DNA of 64,000 bases from Sacculina carcini (taxonomy: Eukaryota > Arthropoda > Thecostraca > Sacculinidae), in the NCBI GenBank assembly GCA_916048095.2, contig OU696571.1, positions 3,892,501-3,956,500 on the forward strand, read 5' to 3'. Shown one piece after another: positions 32,143 through 43,217 of this stretch (position 1 is the first letter of the stretch; every line of letters starts with the position of its first letter). The notes under the pieces are model-generated. The model worked only from the letters and a program-made list of their open reading frames with translations, was not told the DNA's origin and did no database searches. The translations under genes were made by a program, and so were the position numbers.

Positions 32143-35100
32143 AGCGGTGAAAAGACAAAATGAACCCTGAAAAATGCGAAACTTTTGGTCAATTTTCTGA
32201 AGACTACTCCTCCTAAAACAGCAATGGTACAACTATGAAAATTATACCACTGTGTAGAAAATTTTCTCTTCTACTCAACAAATTATAATTTATACCGAAA
32301 AATTAAATATAAGACATATTAAATGGAAAACAATCAACTTACATTCAAAATTATATTTAAACTCCACGCGTCCGATTTTCTATACTATTTCTCTATTTCT
32401 CAAAAACTAATAATCACACATCTAAATAAATAATACCATCATGCTGGGAATTTTGTTTTCTACAGCACGGTATAATTTTTAATTTTCCAAAGTGTATTAA
32501 AAAATGTTACGGCGGTGTGAAGTCAAAATGACAAAGTCAAAAATGCAAAATTAGCACTGAAAAACGCGAATATTTTGGTCAATATTTCCCTATCTATTCC
32601 TCATAAACCAGCAGAGTTACAGCTATAAAAATTATACTATTGTGTAGTGAAGTTTGTGTTCTACAAGAAATATTCTAATTTATACCCACAAATGATACCA
32701 AAAACGTAAAATTGGAAAAATTCTCAAATACATCCAAAATTACACTTGAACACCGGGCGACTAAAATTAATTCATTTTTCTACTATTTCTCAGTAACTAT
32801 TTGTTACACATAAAAATAAATTATACCATTGTGCTGGAAATTTTGTTTTCTACAATACGGTATAATTTGTAATTTTACAAAGTATATCTGAAGTAAGTTA
32901 CGGCGGTGTAAATTCAAAAAGACATATTGCCAATTTGTCAGCTATTTTGCGCACTTGCGATTACACAGGAATATACTACTGTGTAGATAATTTTGTGTTC
33001 TACAAGATAAGTTATAATTTATACCCACAAAAGATACAAAAAACGTGTAAAATTGGCAAAATTCTCAAATACATCCAAAATTACACTCGAACACCGGGCG
33101 ACTAAAATTAATTTATTTTTCTACTATTTATCAGTAACTATTTGTTATACATAAAAATAAATTATACCATCGTGCTAGAAATTTTGTTTTCTACAATACG
33201 GTATAATTTTTAATTTTCCAAAGTGTATCTAAAGGAAGTTACGGCGATGTAAAGTCAAAATGTCATGTTGCCAATTTGACAGCTATTATGCGCACTTGCG
33301 ATTACACATGAATATACACTGATTTAATTTCACTGAAGTCCAATCACAATTTAGGCACTTGCGATTACACAGGAATATACTACTGTGTAGAGAATTTTGT
33401 GTTCTACAATATAAGCTATAATTTATACCCACAAATGGTACAAAAAACGTGTAAAATTGGCAAAATTCTCAAATACATCCAAAATTACACTTGAACACCG
33501 GGCGACTAAAATTAATTCATTTTTCTACTATTTCTCAGTAACTATTTGTTATACATAAAAATAAATTATACCATCGTGCTAGAAATCTTGTTTTCTACCA
33601 TACGGTATAATTTGTAATTTTCCAAAGGGTGTCTGAAGGAAGTTACGGCGGTGTAAAGTCAAAAGGACATATTGCCAATTTGACAGCTATTATGCGCACT
33701 TGCGATTACACAGGAATATACACCGATTAAATTTCACTGAAGCCCAATTACAATTAAGAATGCATCATATTATCTCCAAGCATGGATGGTGTGGTTTTTT
33801 TGCGTACAGTTCAATTAATGCTACACTATACTGAATAGAAAGTCTTTATTGTCCTCAATATTTACACATCAAATGTTCCGCACGACGGGCGGGTAAAATG
33901 CTACTTGGAACAAAGTAAGCTACTGAACTTTACTGTGTAATTTAATTGGTTTAATTTCAAGTTGCATACGCTTGAGTTGCATAAGGATACGGGTTGTAAT
34001 ATCATGCAATGCCAAGTATATGCATATGCTGTTTTAGAGGAAGCATTAATCTGGAATTATAGAGATGTTTCATTGTTTTGATAGTGTTACACGTCTGAAT
34101 TACTACACACGAAGGACGGGTGTGAATTTGAGTAGTGTTGAGGGAAAAACATCGTCAATAATTAAAACAAGAATTTACAAATTTGACCTTTCTATTGGTC
34201 GTTTTTCATCAATTTTATTTGTGTTTGTTTCGTGCTTGAGTTCTGAATTATTCCGCACGACGGGCAGCTTTAAATATGAGGCGGGTTGTGGAAAAACATG
34301 TTTCCTAAATTGAAACATAAATTTCACATTTAGACTATTATATTAGCTATAACTTTCCTGTGGGTTTGTTTTTCTTTTTCAATTTGCACTAATTCTTTTA
34401 TGAATTGAATATTTATTATATTCTATGAACTGTTCCGCACGACGGGCGAATTAAATGTATCTATAAAGAGTGGGTTTAAATGATAGCGAGGTATATGATA
34501 TTTTGCTAGCAGTAAATATTCTAGCGATAAAAGTAGAATAGCTCTTAAGCAAATGAATTTGGAGAATGATGTGAGCATTTAAATATATTTTGCGATCTGA
34601 TGATATATGTATTAGGAATAATACGTAGCAGAATATAGGTTGCATAATATAATATCGGCTGTAATATCAAGGGCTGTAATATCGGTGTAATCCAAAAAAT
34701 AACAACTGTATGAATATGATGCATTAGTGGAAGCATTAACCGGGAATTATGAGATAATATGATAATGGTGTATAATTATATCGCATTATGCAACAAATGT
34801 GAATTTAGCTGCCTTACAGTTTGGTTCCGATACTATATTGGCGGGTTGAGAGATAAGTATTTGTGGGCCGCGTGTTTGGGACCCCTGGGGTAGATAATCT
34901 CAGTCTTCTGATTACAAATTATGATCGCATCAGTATATTTTGTGATCACAAACTAATAAGTTGAATCACCTCAGACTAGGCTGAGTGCGGTCAATATTGG
35001 ATGGTTGGGTTGGGTTGGGTAGGTTTGACTCAGGTTATATTGGGTTTTAATGATAGCGGAAAATATATAAATTTTAGCAATAAATATTATAGCGGTAAAA

Positions 35101-36956
35101 GTAAAATAGTACTTAAGCAAATGATATTGGGGAATGATGTTAAGTAATAAATATAGTTTGGAAATATTCTTATGAAAAGATTTCATCATCTTTCATTGTT
35201 TGTTTCGTGTTTGTGTTCTGAATTATACCACACGACGGGCAGATTTATATATCAGGCGGGTTGAGGGATAATATTTGTCAAAATAAGAACAAAAATATTC
35301 ACATTTAGACTTTTCTATTGGTTAAGATATTTATAGGTTACATTTTTTGGTTTTCAATTTGTATTCAATATATTTTATGGATTTGATATGAATTTTATTG
35401 TATGAATTGTTCCGCACGACGGGCGGGTTTAAAAAAAGTGTTTTTAGTTCATTTTTTCAAATGGTTCATTTTAAAAAATGTAATTTTTTTTTAAATAAAA
35501 ATGCTCCGCGGTCAGCAACTATAGACAATAGAACGTTCAATTTCCCCTGTTTAATTAATCCATACACAAAACCAATGGATTTGACTTCAAATATGAATTT
35601 TATTGTATGAATTGTTCCGCACGAGGGGCGGGTTTAAAAAAAGTGTTTCCATTTTTGAGTTCATTCTTTTGAAATGGTTCATTTAAAAAAAGGTATTTTT
35701 TTTTATAAAAATGCTCCGCGGGCAGCAACTATAGACAATAGAACGTTCAATTTACCCTGTAGAATTAATCCATACACAAAACCAATGGATTTGACTTCAA
35801 GATGCAGAACGGATCGTGTTCGAGTTCTGAATTATTCAGCACGACGGGCGGGTTTAAAAATGACTCAGGCGGACTGAGGGGAAATATTGTGTCGAAATAA
35901 AAATAATTAAACTTATAATTTTCAATTGATTAATATTTTTATGAGTGTACCCTATTTCATTTTTATTTTTCCATATTTTTTATGAATTGAATATGAATTT
36001 CATGTTATGAATTGCTCCGCACAACTGGCGGGTTTTAATGCTATATATATACATAAAGAAGAAATTATCTGTCTGTCTGTGTATGTATTCTTGAATATGA
36101 GGTGACATAATTGCTCTGGCTCATGGTTCGCTGGTTCAATTATCAGGGGCTTCAAACGCAAACGAAGCGATGGCTCATTTTTATGAAATAAAAATGTCCC
36201 GCGGGCAGCAATAAAACGTTCAATTTCACCGTATAGAATGAATTCATATACAAAACTAATGGATTTGACTTCAAGAACCAGAACGGATGGTGTTCGAGTT
36301 CTGAATTTTTCCTCACGTCGGGCGGGTTTAAATATGAGGCGGGTTGAGTGAAAATATTTTGTCAAAATAAAATTAAAAATAATGAAATTTAGACTTTTTA
36401 ATTGATTAAGGTCTTCATGAGTTTGCCTTATTTATTTTTAATTTGCAATATTTTTATGAATTGTTCCGCACAACGGGCGGGTTTTAATGCGGTTTTAATG
36501 CTATATATATACATAAAGAAGAAATTATCTGTCTGTCTGTGTATGTTTGCTTGAATATGAGGTGACATAATTGCGCTGGTTCATGGTTCGCTGGTTCAAT
36601 GATCAGGGGCTTCAAACGCAAACGAAGCGATGGCTCATTTTTATGAAATAAAAATGTCCCGCGGGCAGCAATAAAACGTTCAATTTCACCGTGTAGAATG
36701 AATTCATATACAAAACTAATGGATTTGACTTCAAGAACCAGAACGGATGGTGTTCGAGTTCTGAATTATTCCGCACGTCGGCCGGGTTTAAATATGAGGC
36801 GGGCTGAGTGAAAATATTTTGTCAAAATGTAAATTAAAAATAATGAAATTTAGACTTTTTAATTGATTAAGGTTTTTATGAGTTTGCCTTATTTATTTTT
36901 AATTTGCAATATTTTTATGAATTCTTCCGCACAACGGGCGGGTTTTAATGCTAGTA
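32143..36956 (-). mobile_element. Helentron-like array element D
   Basis: In reverse orientation the element has its head at 36,956 (TACTAGCATTAAAACCCGCC on the minus strand) and about ten GC-rich 16-mers down to about 33,875. The tail consists of tandem units of 310-360 bp with boundaries near 32,640, 32,965 and 33,360, each ending GCGCACTTGCGATTACACA. A 460-bp internal duplication lies at 36,041-36,500 and 36,501 onward. The outer tail is missing at 32,143. An embedded hAT terminus lies at 34,862-34,887. No transposase or helicase frame is seen. Confidence 0.55.
34862..34887 (-). mobile_element. Isolated hAT terminus
   Basis: On the minus strand it reads CAGGGGTCCCAAACACGCGG then CCCACA, close to the left terminus of the hAT element at 4,686. 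No partner terminus is evident within the surrounding repeat. Confidence 0.45.
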
Positions 36957-37006
36957 TATATATATTTCGCATAAAGAAGTTGCACTCACGCACCCGGTTA
37001 TGTTAT

Positions 37007-37247
37007 ATGATGAAAAAAGTATACTTCATCGGGCACAATTATTTATGTATTAGTACGACGTTTCGCCTCAACAAGGCTTTATCAAGTACTGTTTTATAAA
37101 ATACATCAAAAAGACGAGCCAAGAACACAACATATTTAGTAGATATAAGTGAATATATTCAGTACTTGATAAAGCCTTGTTGAGGCGAAACGTCGTACTA
37201 ATACATAAATAATTGTGCCCGATGAAGTATATTTTTTTCATCATATA
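37007..37247. repeat. Long palindrome with hammerhead-like motif in each arm
   Basis: Arms 37,007-37,090 and about 37,161-37,247 are reverse complements with one mismatch seen, separated by about 70 bp. Each arm contains TTGATAAAG, a GCC...GGC hairpin and GAAACGTC in order, bracketed by AGTAC and GTACT. This resembles the CTGATGA...GAAAC core of the minimal hammerhead ribozymes known from Penelope-like elements. Two core positions differ from the consensus, so self-cleavage is doubtful. The palindrome sits between two head-to-head Helentron-like elements. Confidence 0.8.
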
Positions 37248-37249
37248 TA

Positions 37250-38024
37250 TATATATATATATACCCGCCCGTCGTGCGGAACAATTCATAAAGTAAAATT
37301 CATATTCAATCCATAAAAGAGAATGAAGAAAAATTGAAAAGCAAAAAATTAACCTGTAAATATGTTTACCAATAGAAAAGTCTAAATGTTGACATTTTCA
37401 TTATAATTTTGACAAAATAGTATTCCTCAACCCGTCTCATATTTAAACCTACACTTCGTGCGGAAAAATTCAGAACACGTAACAAACAATGAAAATTCCA
37501 GCATATGAACCCGCCTGTCGCGCGGAATAATTCATAATTTGAAATTTGTGTATAATTCATAAGAGAAAAGGAATATGAATTAAAAAAGTAAGCTCATAAC
37601 AAGTATAAATTTCTATATTTATATATTTATTTGTTTATTATTTATAATTTATATTATAATTTATTACATTTATAATGTGTTTAGTAGAACAGAAAATTTT
37701 CTACACAGTGGTATAATTCTTATAGTTTTACCATTGCTGGTTTAGGAGGAGTAGTTTTCAGAAAATTGACCAAAATTTTCGAATTTTTCAGGGTTCATTT
37801 TGTCTTTTCACCGCTATAACTTTTTTTAATTTTATTTTTGAAATTTAAAATTTACTCTAAACTGTAGACAAGAAAATTTCCAACGTGACGGTATATATTG
37901 TTAGCGGGTACGTCATATCATGGTTGAGCAGCAGCTCATTGAAAATGGACCAAGGAGGGTGGGACACACAAACAGACACACACACAGACACACAGAGGAT
38001 CTCTTTTATATATATAGATATATC
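37250..38024 (+). mobile_element. Short Helentron-like element E
   Basis: It begins after an (AT)n run with ACCCGCCCGTCGTGCGGAAC, carries three or four GC-rich 16-mer modules and then one tail unit. It ends GGATCTCTTTTATATATATA preceded by a CACACAGACACACAGA tract. At about 770 bp it is the smallest head-plus-tail copy in the window. Confidence 0.55.
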
Positions 38025-38215
38025 CAGGCGATGAAAATTTTTACAGAGGGCCTCTTCGTCGGAGCTTATGTGGAGCTGATGTTTTCTCCGCTGGTTTTCA
38101 ACGTTGTTGGACTTCAGTAGTGAGGAAACGGCAGATGTCTGGCACGAAAAAAAACATTTTTAGATCGATTAATTGAGTGGAAGCAATCAGCATGACAGAG
38201 TTTGAACATCTCTTA
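38025..38215 (+). mobile_element. LINE 3' UTR fragment
   Basis: From ATCCAGGCGATG to GAGTTTGAACATCTC it matches the 3' UTR shared by the L2/CR1-like copies at 31.9, 50.4 and 62.6 kb. Confidence 0.7.
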
Positions 38216-38289
38216 TATTTATTTTATCCAATTTGGCCCGAAGGGCCTAATTGATGGTATTTTTTTGCCCTATACTGATTGCAAATTTT

Positions 38290-38545
38290 CTAAATGTCTG
38301 TTTGTATTCTATCTCCTCCTAAACCACTGGACCGATTTTGATGAAACTTGGCCCCTAGGGGTAAAATGGATGCGCAATGGTCATAGGCTAGGTTTTGTTG
38401 ACCTCCGAGGTCATTTTCAAGGTCATTGAGGTCATTAGTGTCTGTTTACCCTATCTCCTCCTAAACCACTGGAACGATTTTGATGAAACATGGTCCCTAG
38501 GGGTAAAATGGATGCAAGAAGGTCATAGGCTAGGTTTTGTTGCAT
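38290..38545. repeat. Two ~140-bp tandem units
   Basis: CTCCTCCTAAACCACTGGAC and then CGATTTTGATGAAAC... repeats at about 38,313 and 38,455 with an AGGGGTAAAATGGATGC core and GGTCATAGGCTAGGTTTTGT. Such CGATTTTGATGAAAC units occur in animal interspersed repeats. No coding is seen. Confidence 0.75.
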
Positions 38546-39248
38546 ATAAACATATAAACCAGCATATAAACCCGATAATAATAAAAACGTTATTCTGTCT
38601 GTGTGTGTGTGCACAAACGAGTTTTTCACATTTTGGGGATTTTATGCCACGGGTTTGAGGAAGACTGCTCAACAGAATTGACAGTTTTTTTATATCCACA
38701 GATTGAAAATTTTTGTCTTCTACAAGATGATATATTTTTCAAATATGTAGCGGTAATATTCCAAAAGATATAACCACTTATTCAAGACCATTTCATTTCC
38801 ACCGACGACTGATAGATTCAACACAGCGATCAATGGAGACAATGGCGGATCCAAGAATTTTGCAGGGGGCTTAGCCTCCTTGAAAAACGTTTTTAAAAAT
38901 GTCCTTCACATGCAATTTTTTCCAATAATTTTGATATATCTTCTAAAAAAAACTTTGTAACAAGCCATTATAAAATATTTAGCCCCACTATAAATATTTA
39001 CTTCATCCGCCTATGATTTCCCGCTGCTGCGAAATCAACATCAGAGTTTATGTGCAAAGCGCATGACGTATTCGCTATGGCGCTAGCGTTCAGGACAAAA
39101 TCTAGCTAAAAATCTAAAATATAAACATTCATATTTAGACTTTTCTATTGGTTAATAGTTGTTATGGGTTTACTTTTTTCTATATATATTTGTATTTGTT
39201 TTCTTTTATGAATTCAATATTAATTCACTCTCATTTTTCCCAGGTGAG
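38546..39248. other. No gene recognised
   Basis: AT-rich sequence. Near 38,842 AATGGCGGATCCAAGAATTT followed by GGGGGCTTAGCCTCCTTG resembles the left end of the CAGTGGCGGCGCCA MITE. The 8-bp CAGGTGAG at 39,241-39,248 is the left target duplication of the RTE-like element. Confidence 0.6.
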
Positions 39249-42096
39249 GTGACTTGGTGCCGATCTGCGTATCCACATAATCGCGGTGCAGGAACACCGG
39301 CGGTTCTTACCAGCAACACAACCCAATTCGGGCAATGTTTTCACTTCCGTGCACGTATCAGCCGGATGGACTTTTTGGTTCGCGTCCGCTTCACAGGCAG
39401 GCGTCGGCGGTGTTGGTTTCCTACTATCACCGACAGCATCACAGGCGTTGTTAAAGTTCGAAGCTCTACACGAGAGAATCGCCGCGGCTACCTTTCAACT
39501 CGCCAAAAACCGCCTTCATGTCGCCTCTGTTTACATGCCAACTGCGTGTGCCAATGACCTTACAACTACAATGGAATGTCTGGACGTTCTGTCATCGTAC
39601 TTAGAAACCCGACCACGACGCGACGTCTCATGTCTGGCCGGAGATTTTAACGCAGACTTGTCAAATTGTGTGCGTACGCTCCATGGCTACCCACAATACA
39701 ACTCAGAACACACAAAAGCTGTCGACACTTTTGCTGTTAGCAGTGAACTTACTCCGGTCAACGGCTATATGCGGCTTAAGCGAAGTCACTTGCCAACATT
39801 TTTCGGCCCACGTCAACGCAAGGCACGCTTAGACTACATTTTCATCGGTGATAGATACCGCCGCATAATGGGCCGTGTGCGTGTAATCCGACCCAAATGT
39901 GTGATCTCCGACCATGCTTTGATTGTTTGCACATTGAAGACACAGCTGTGGCGCCGGCACCAGCGGCCCAGTCCGATCGCAAGACCTGACTGGAGCGGTC
40001 TGTGGAAGTGCGGCACGCGGGGAAGGTTTGTTGCGACTGTGAACAATCGCATTGTCAGGAATGGTGGCGACTTCGGTGATTTGACTGCAGCATTCCGTTT
40101 CGCGGCCGACTGTACGATTCCAAAGCAGCGTAGAGGTCGACGATCGTCACTCTGGAACAACCCAGAAATCGCTGCCCTCCGGCGAGCAGCTCTGACGCAT
40201 AATAGCGATGAGCAGTTACTGAAAGTCAACCGACTGTTGCAAGCACACACACTGCATAAAGAAAACACAGTGCGCCGCATGGCGGAGCAAATCATGCTTC
40301 ATCTCGAGGCAGGCAGAAGTGCCTCCATGTGGCAGATGATCAACGATCTTAGCGGCAGAAAACGAGCGGCTCCGAGCATCACGTCAGCCGAGAGCATCGA
40401 CGAACGCATAAATTCGACAATGCGTCACTTTTCGGAGCTTTTGAACCGACAGACTCAATCCGAAGAGTTACAGCAGCCTGCTTCACTACCAGATATGCCT
40501 GTCATGTCACATCACGAAGTATCGCTCTGCGAGCTGACTTCGGCTGTCAATTCTGCGGCGTGCGGTAAATCAGCAGGGTCCGACGGCATCCCAGTGGACG
40601 TTTGGAAAGTCGACGAGCTGACGCATCTGCTGCTGCCCTTTGTGAACAGCGTTGTAAACTACGCATGCCCACCAGAAGAATGGCTCAGTTCAGTAATAAT
40701 AACCATTCCGAAGAAATCTGGCAACATGGAGCTGCATAACCTCCGAGGAATCTCGCTGATGCCATCTGCCACCAAACTCTATAATCGAGTGATGTTAAAT
40801 CGTTTACGCGAGCATATCGACAGCAATATTCTACCCGCACAGTCTGGTTTTCGTCCCAACAGAGGCACAACAGAACAAATTATCTGTCTCAAAATGTGCA
40901 TGGAGGACGCCACTGTGAGGAAAAAGTCGTTATGTGCGATTGCATTAGATTTCCAAAAAGCATTCGATAGCATCAACCGTTTTGCAATGAAACAGGTGCT
41001 CCAGTTTTACTGCCGCAACAGTGCCCTGGTCGACAGCATAATGTGTTTGTATAATGGATCAACCGCCACTGTGCGCACAGCGCTCGGCGAGACAGCACCG
41101 TTTAACACCACTTCTGGGGTGTTACAGGGCGATACATTGGCGCCCTATCTTTTCGTGTTATGCATTGACTACGTGCTCAGGAGCAGCCTGACCGAGAAAG
41201 ACGGTTTCACAGTGCGTCGGCGCCTCTCATCACGACACCCAATGGTCAAGATCACGACGCTGGCATACGCTGACGATGTTGTAATTCTTGCCGACACTCC
41301 CGCCGCTGCTCAGCGCCAGATGCACCGCTTCGAGCGCGCAGCTGTTTCTGTCGGCCTGACTCTGAACGAGAAAAAATGCACGGTCTCGCTTATTGGATGC
41401 AGTGTATCAGGTAGCCCTGTTGTACACACAAGCTCGGGTGCGTCACTGTCGACAGTCTCCGAGTGTCGCTACCTGGGCAGTGATGTTCCCAACAGCAAGA
41501 GTGCATTCCACCACAGACGTCAGCTGGCGTGGGTTGCAGCTCGAAAGTTAAGTGCAGCGTGGAGATCTGTCATTTCAACGGCCTGCAAAGTGAAGCTTTT
41601 TCGCGCGTGTGTACAGACCGTACTGTTTTACGGCGGTGAAAGCTGGTCGCTGACGAAAACTCTGGAGGCAGAACTCAACGCCGGACAGCGGGCACTGTTG
41701 AGGTATTGTATTAATGTGCGCTACCCACAAACTATCTCCAGTGCAGCCCTGTACGCCACCAGCAAGTTGTCCGCCGCCAGTGTTTTGTTGCGTCGGAGGC
41801 GACTCCAGTTGCTTGGGCATGTACTGCGCCGACCCGAGTCGCCGATGCCAATCGTTTTTGTCAACGCACCAACAGAACCCCTGCGCAGAGGCAGAGCCAG
41901 TCGCCAAACCCTGCGTCAAGTGCTGGACGACGACCTCACAGAGATAGGCATCACGACAGCAGAGGCGGCGACTCAGGCCAAAGACAGTGTCCGGTGGGCC
42001 AACCTCCTGAAAACGCTGTAACACAGCTGATCTGATTGTTGCTACGGGCGAGATGTGTGCCTTTTTTGCATATGTCACTCTTCGCATCATCATCAT
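39249..42096 (+). mobile_element. RTE-like non-LTR retrotransposon, 5'-truncated
   Basis: A 2.85-kb insertion is bounded by CAGGTGAG at 39,241-39,248 and 42,097-42,104 and ends in a short (ATC)n tail (42,084-42,096). The 5' end is truncated inside the endonuclease, as is usual for LINE insertions, but the remaining ORF has no stop, implying youth. The 3' UTR is only about 75 bp, in keeping with RTE-type elements. Confidence 0.88.
39253..42021 (+). CDS. Endonuclease-reverse transcriptase (RTE-like), N-terminally truncated
   Basis: The open frame has no ATG at its beginning. It starts within the endonuclease (IIAVQEHRR, catalytic Glu) and continues with AGDFNADL (Asp about residue 120 counting from 39,286), LDYIFIG and ISDHALI (Asp-His 209-210). 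The reverse transcriptase follows with SAGSDGIPVDVW, LRGISLMPSATKLYNR, LPAQSGFRPNRGTTEQI, IALDFQKAFDSI, SGVLQGDTLAPYLF and LAYADDVVILAD (YADD about 661-664). The C-terminal region (RRRRLQLLGHVLRRPESP) is typical of RTE/Jockey-type proteins. It acts by nicking target DNA and copying its own RNA there. Without the N-terminus this copy should be inactive. Confidence 0.92.
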   Translation, partial: LGADLRIHIIAVQEHRRFLPATQPNSGNVFTSVHVSAGWTFWFASASQAGVGGVGFLLSPTASQALLKFEALHERIAAATFQLAKNRLHVASVYMPTACANDLTTTMECLDVLSSYLETRPRRDVSCLAGDFNADLSNCVRTLHGYPQYNSEHTKAVDTFAVSSELTPVNGYMRLKRSHLPTFFGPRQRKARLDYIFIGDRYRRIMGRVRVIRPKCVISDHALIVCTLKTQLWRRHQRPSPIARPDWSGLWKCGTRGRFVATVNNRIVRNGGDFGDLTAAFRFAADCTIPKQRRGRRSSLWNNPEIAALRRAALTHNSDEQLLKVNRLLQAHTLHKENTVRRMAEQIMLHLEAGRSASMWQMINDLSGRKRAAPSITSAESIDERINSTMRHFSELLNRQTQSEELQQPASLPDMPVMSHHEVSLCELTSAVNSAACGKSAGSDGIPVDVWKVDELTHLLLPFVNSVVNYACPPEEWLSSVIITIPKKSGNMELHNLRGISLMPSATKLYNRVMLNRLREHIDSNILPAQSGFRPNRGTTEQIICLKMCMEDATVRKKSLCAIALDFQKAFDSINRFAMKQVLQFYCRNSALVDSIMCLYNGSTATVRTALGETAPFNTTSGVLQGDTLAPYLFVLCIDYVLRSSLTEKDGFTVRRRLSSRHPMVKITTLAYADDVVILADTPAAAQRQMHRFERAAVSVGLTLNEKKCTVSLIGCSVSGSPVVHTSSGASLSTVSECRYLGSDVPNSKSAFHHRRQLAWVAARKLSAAWRSVISTACKVKLFRACVQTVLFYGGESWSLTKTLEAELNAGQRALLRYCINVRYPQTISSAALYATSKLSAASVLLRRRRLQLLGHVLRRPESPMPIVFVNAPTEPLRRGRASRQTLRQVLDDDLTEIGITTAEAATQAKDSVRWANLLKTL

Positions 42097-42104
42097 CAGG
42101 TGAG

Positions 42105-42432
42105 AATACTGCAACTCGTATTACTTTGGTGCTCCTCGTTCTCATCTCTTAATCCTTCAGCGTGTGATCAACCAGTCTTGTCGATTTTTCTTTCATCCTA
42201 CCTTTTCTCGTCACACGTCACACCTACTTTTTCAACTCCACTGACTTCCTATCATCCCACGAATTCATTTTTGCCTTTGCTGTCTCATTTACAAGCTCCT
42301 GCATAATCCTCACCATCCTTCTTATCTTGCTAATCTTCTGTCTACCACTGACTCATACTCTTCCCGCCGCCTTCTTCCTCTCGCTTGTCCTCGCGCATCT
42401 AACAAATCTTCCTGGTCCTCTAAATCGTTCTT
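42105..42432. other. Pyrimidine-rich stretch, no gene
   Basis: Strongly C/T-rich on the plus strand with many CTTC and TCTC words. It ends at an LTR boundary at 42,433. Confidence 0.6.
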
Positions 42433-42660
42433 TGTAGTAGAAAAAATATGAAAAATTCAACGCCACACTGCAATCCAACCACGACACAATTCAACCGCAA
42501 TACCACACCACCGACACCATCACACACTCACCGACACAGCTATACGCACTCGCTAACACACTCTCGCACGCAATATACAATTCAACCATACACGATCACA
42601 CATAGACACACTAACACGTTCACGCACTCACAATTTTTCGCACACACTCTCTCTCTGCAC
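42433..42660 (-). repeat. LTR fragment (minus orientation)
   Basis: The first 100 bp (from TGTAGTAGAAAAAATATG) match the reverse complement of 16,100-16,195, the plus-strand LTR of the double-LTR insertion, at about 90 percent. Here the LTR end ACTACA is followed (minus strand) by AAGAACG and not by the primer site, so it is a 3' or solo LTR. Its outer end is not resolved; CA-rich sequence continues to about 42,660. Confidence 0.65.
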
Positions 42661-43217
42661 ACGATCACACTACATTCTTATTTTACGCTCCTCGCTTGTA
42701 TAATTGTCTTCCCTCTCATATCACCCGCACCTCTACATTTTGGTCATTCCACCGTCGGCTTCGCCTTTACCTTTTTGACATTTCATTTTATCCCGTCTCA
42801 CTATCTCTCTCTCTCTCTCCTTTCGCCTCTCTGTGATATTGCTTCAACTATTTCTCCGTGTCATGATTGTTTCAATTCTCCTCGTTGTCTTATTTTTCCA
42901 TGTCTTGAGCACAGCTGCTGCTTCCTTTTCTTTTTTCTATTGTGAAGTTTCTCTGTAGAATTTAATTCTCTGTCGACTTTATTGTTTGAATATACCACTT
43001 GATTTTTGGAACTGTGCTCTTTGTGCCTGTGCCTGCTATTTACCCATTTTGGTTGATTTGTGACTTCCCTCTTTTTTATCTGCTCATTTCTCCCCTAATC
43101 TTTACAATTGTTGTTTTAGCACAATTGATGTTTTCCGTTTTTCGCGTTTGTGTTTTACCGGCGCTATAGCAAATACACGTTGTTGTCGTCCTTGTTGTTG
43201 TAGCTTTGTCCTCACAA
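42661..43217. other. No gene recognised
   Basis: T/C-rich sequence with a (TC)n stretch near 42,800. It may include more of the LTR or its flank, but nothing specific can be supported. Confidence 0.5.

Noticed and set aside
37007-37247. Calling an active hammerhead ribozyme
   Set aside because: Core bases equivalent to the first C and the last G of CTGATGA are changed in both arms, and stem III is not clear.
39159-39557. 132-residue ORF overlapping the start of the RTE-like ORF
   Set aside because: Out-of-frame shadow of the endonuclease coding region.
41575-42114. Minus-strand ORF of 179 residues opposite the RTE-like ORF
   Set aside because: Antisense shadow of a strongly supported plus-strand RT C-terminus.
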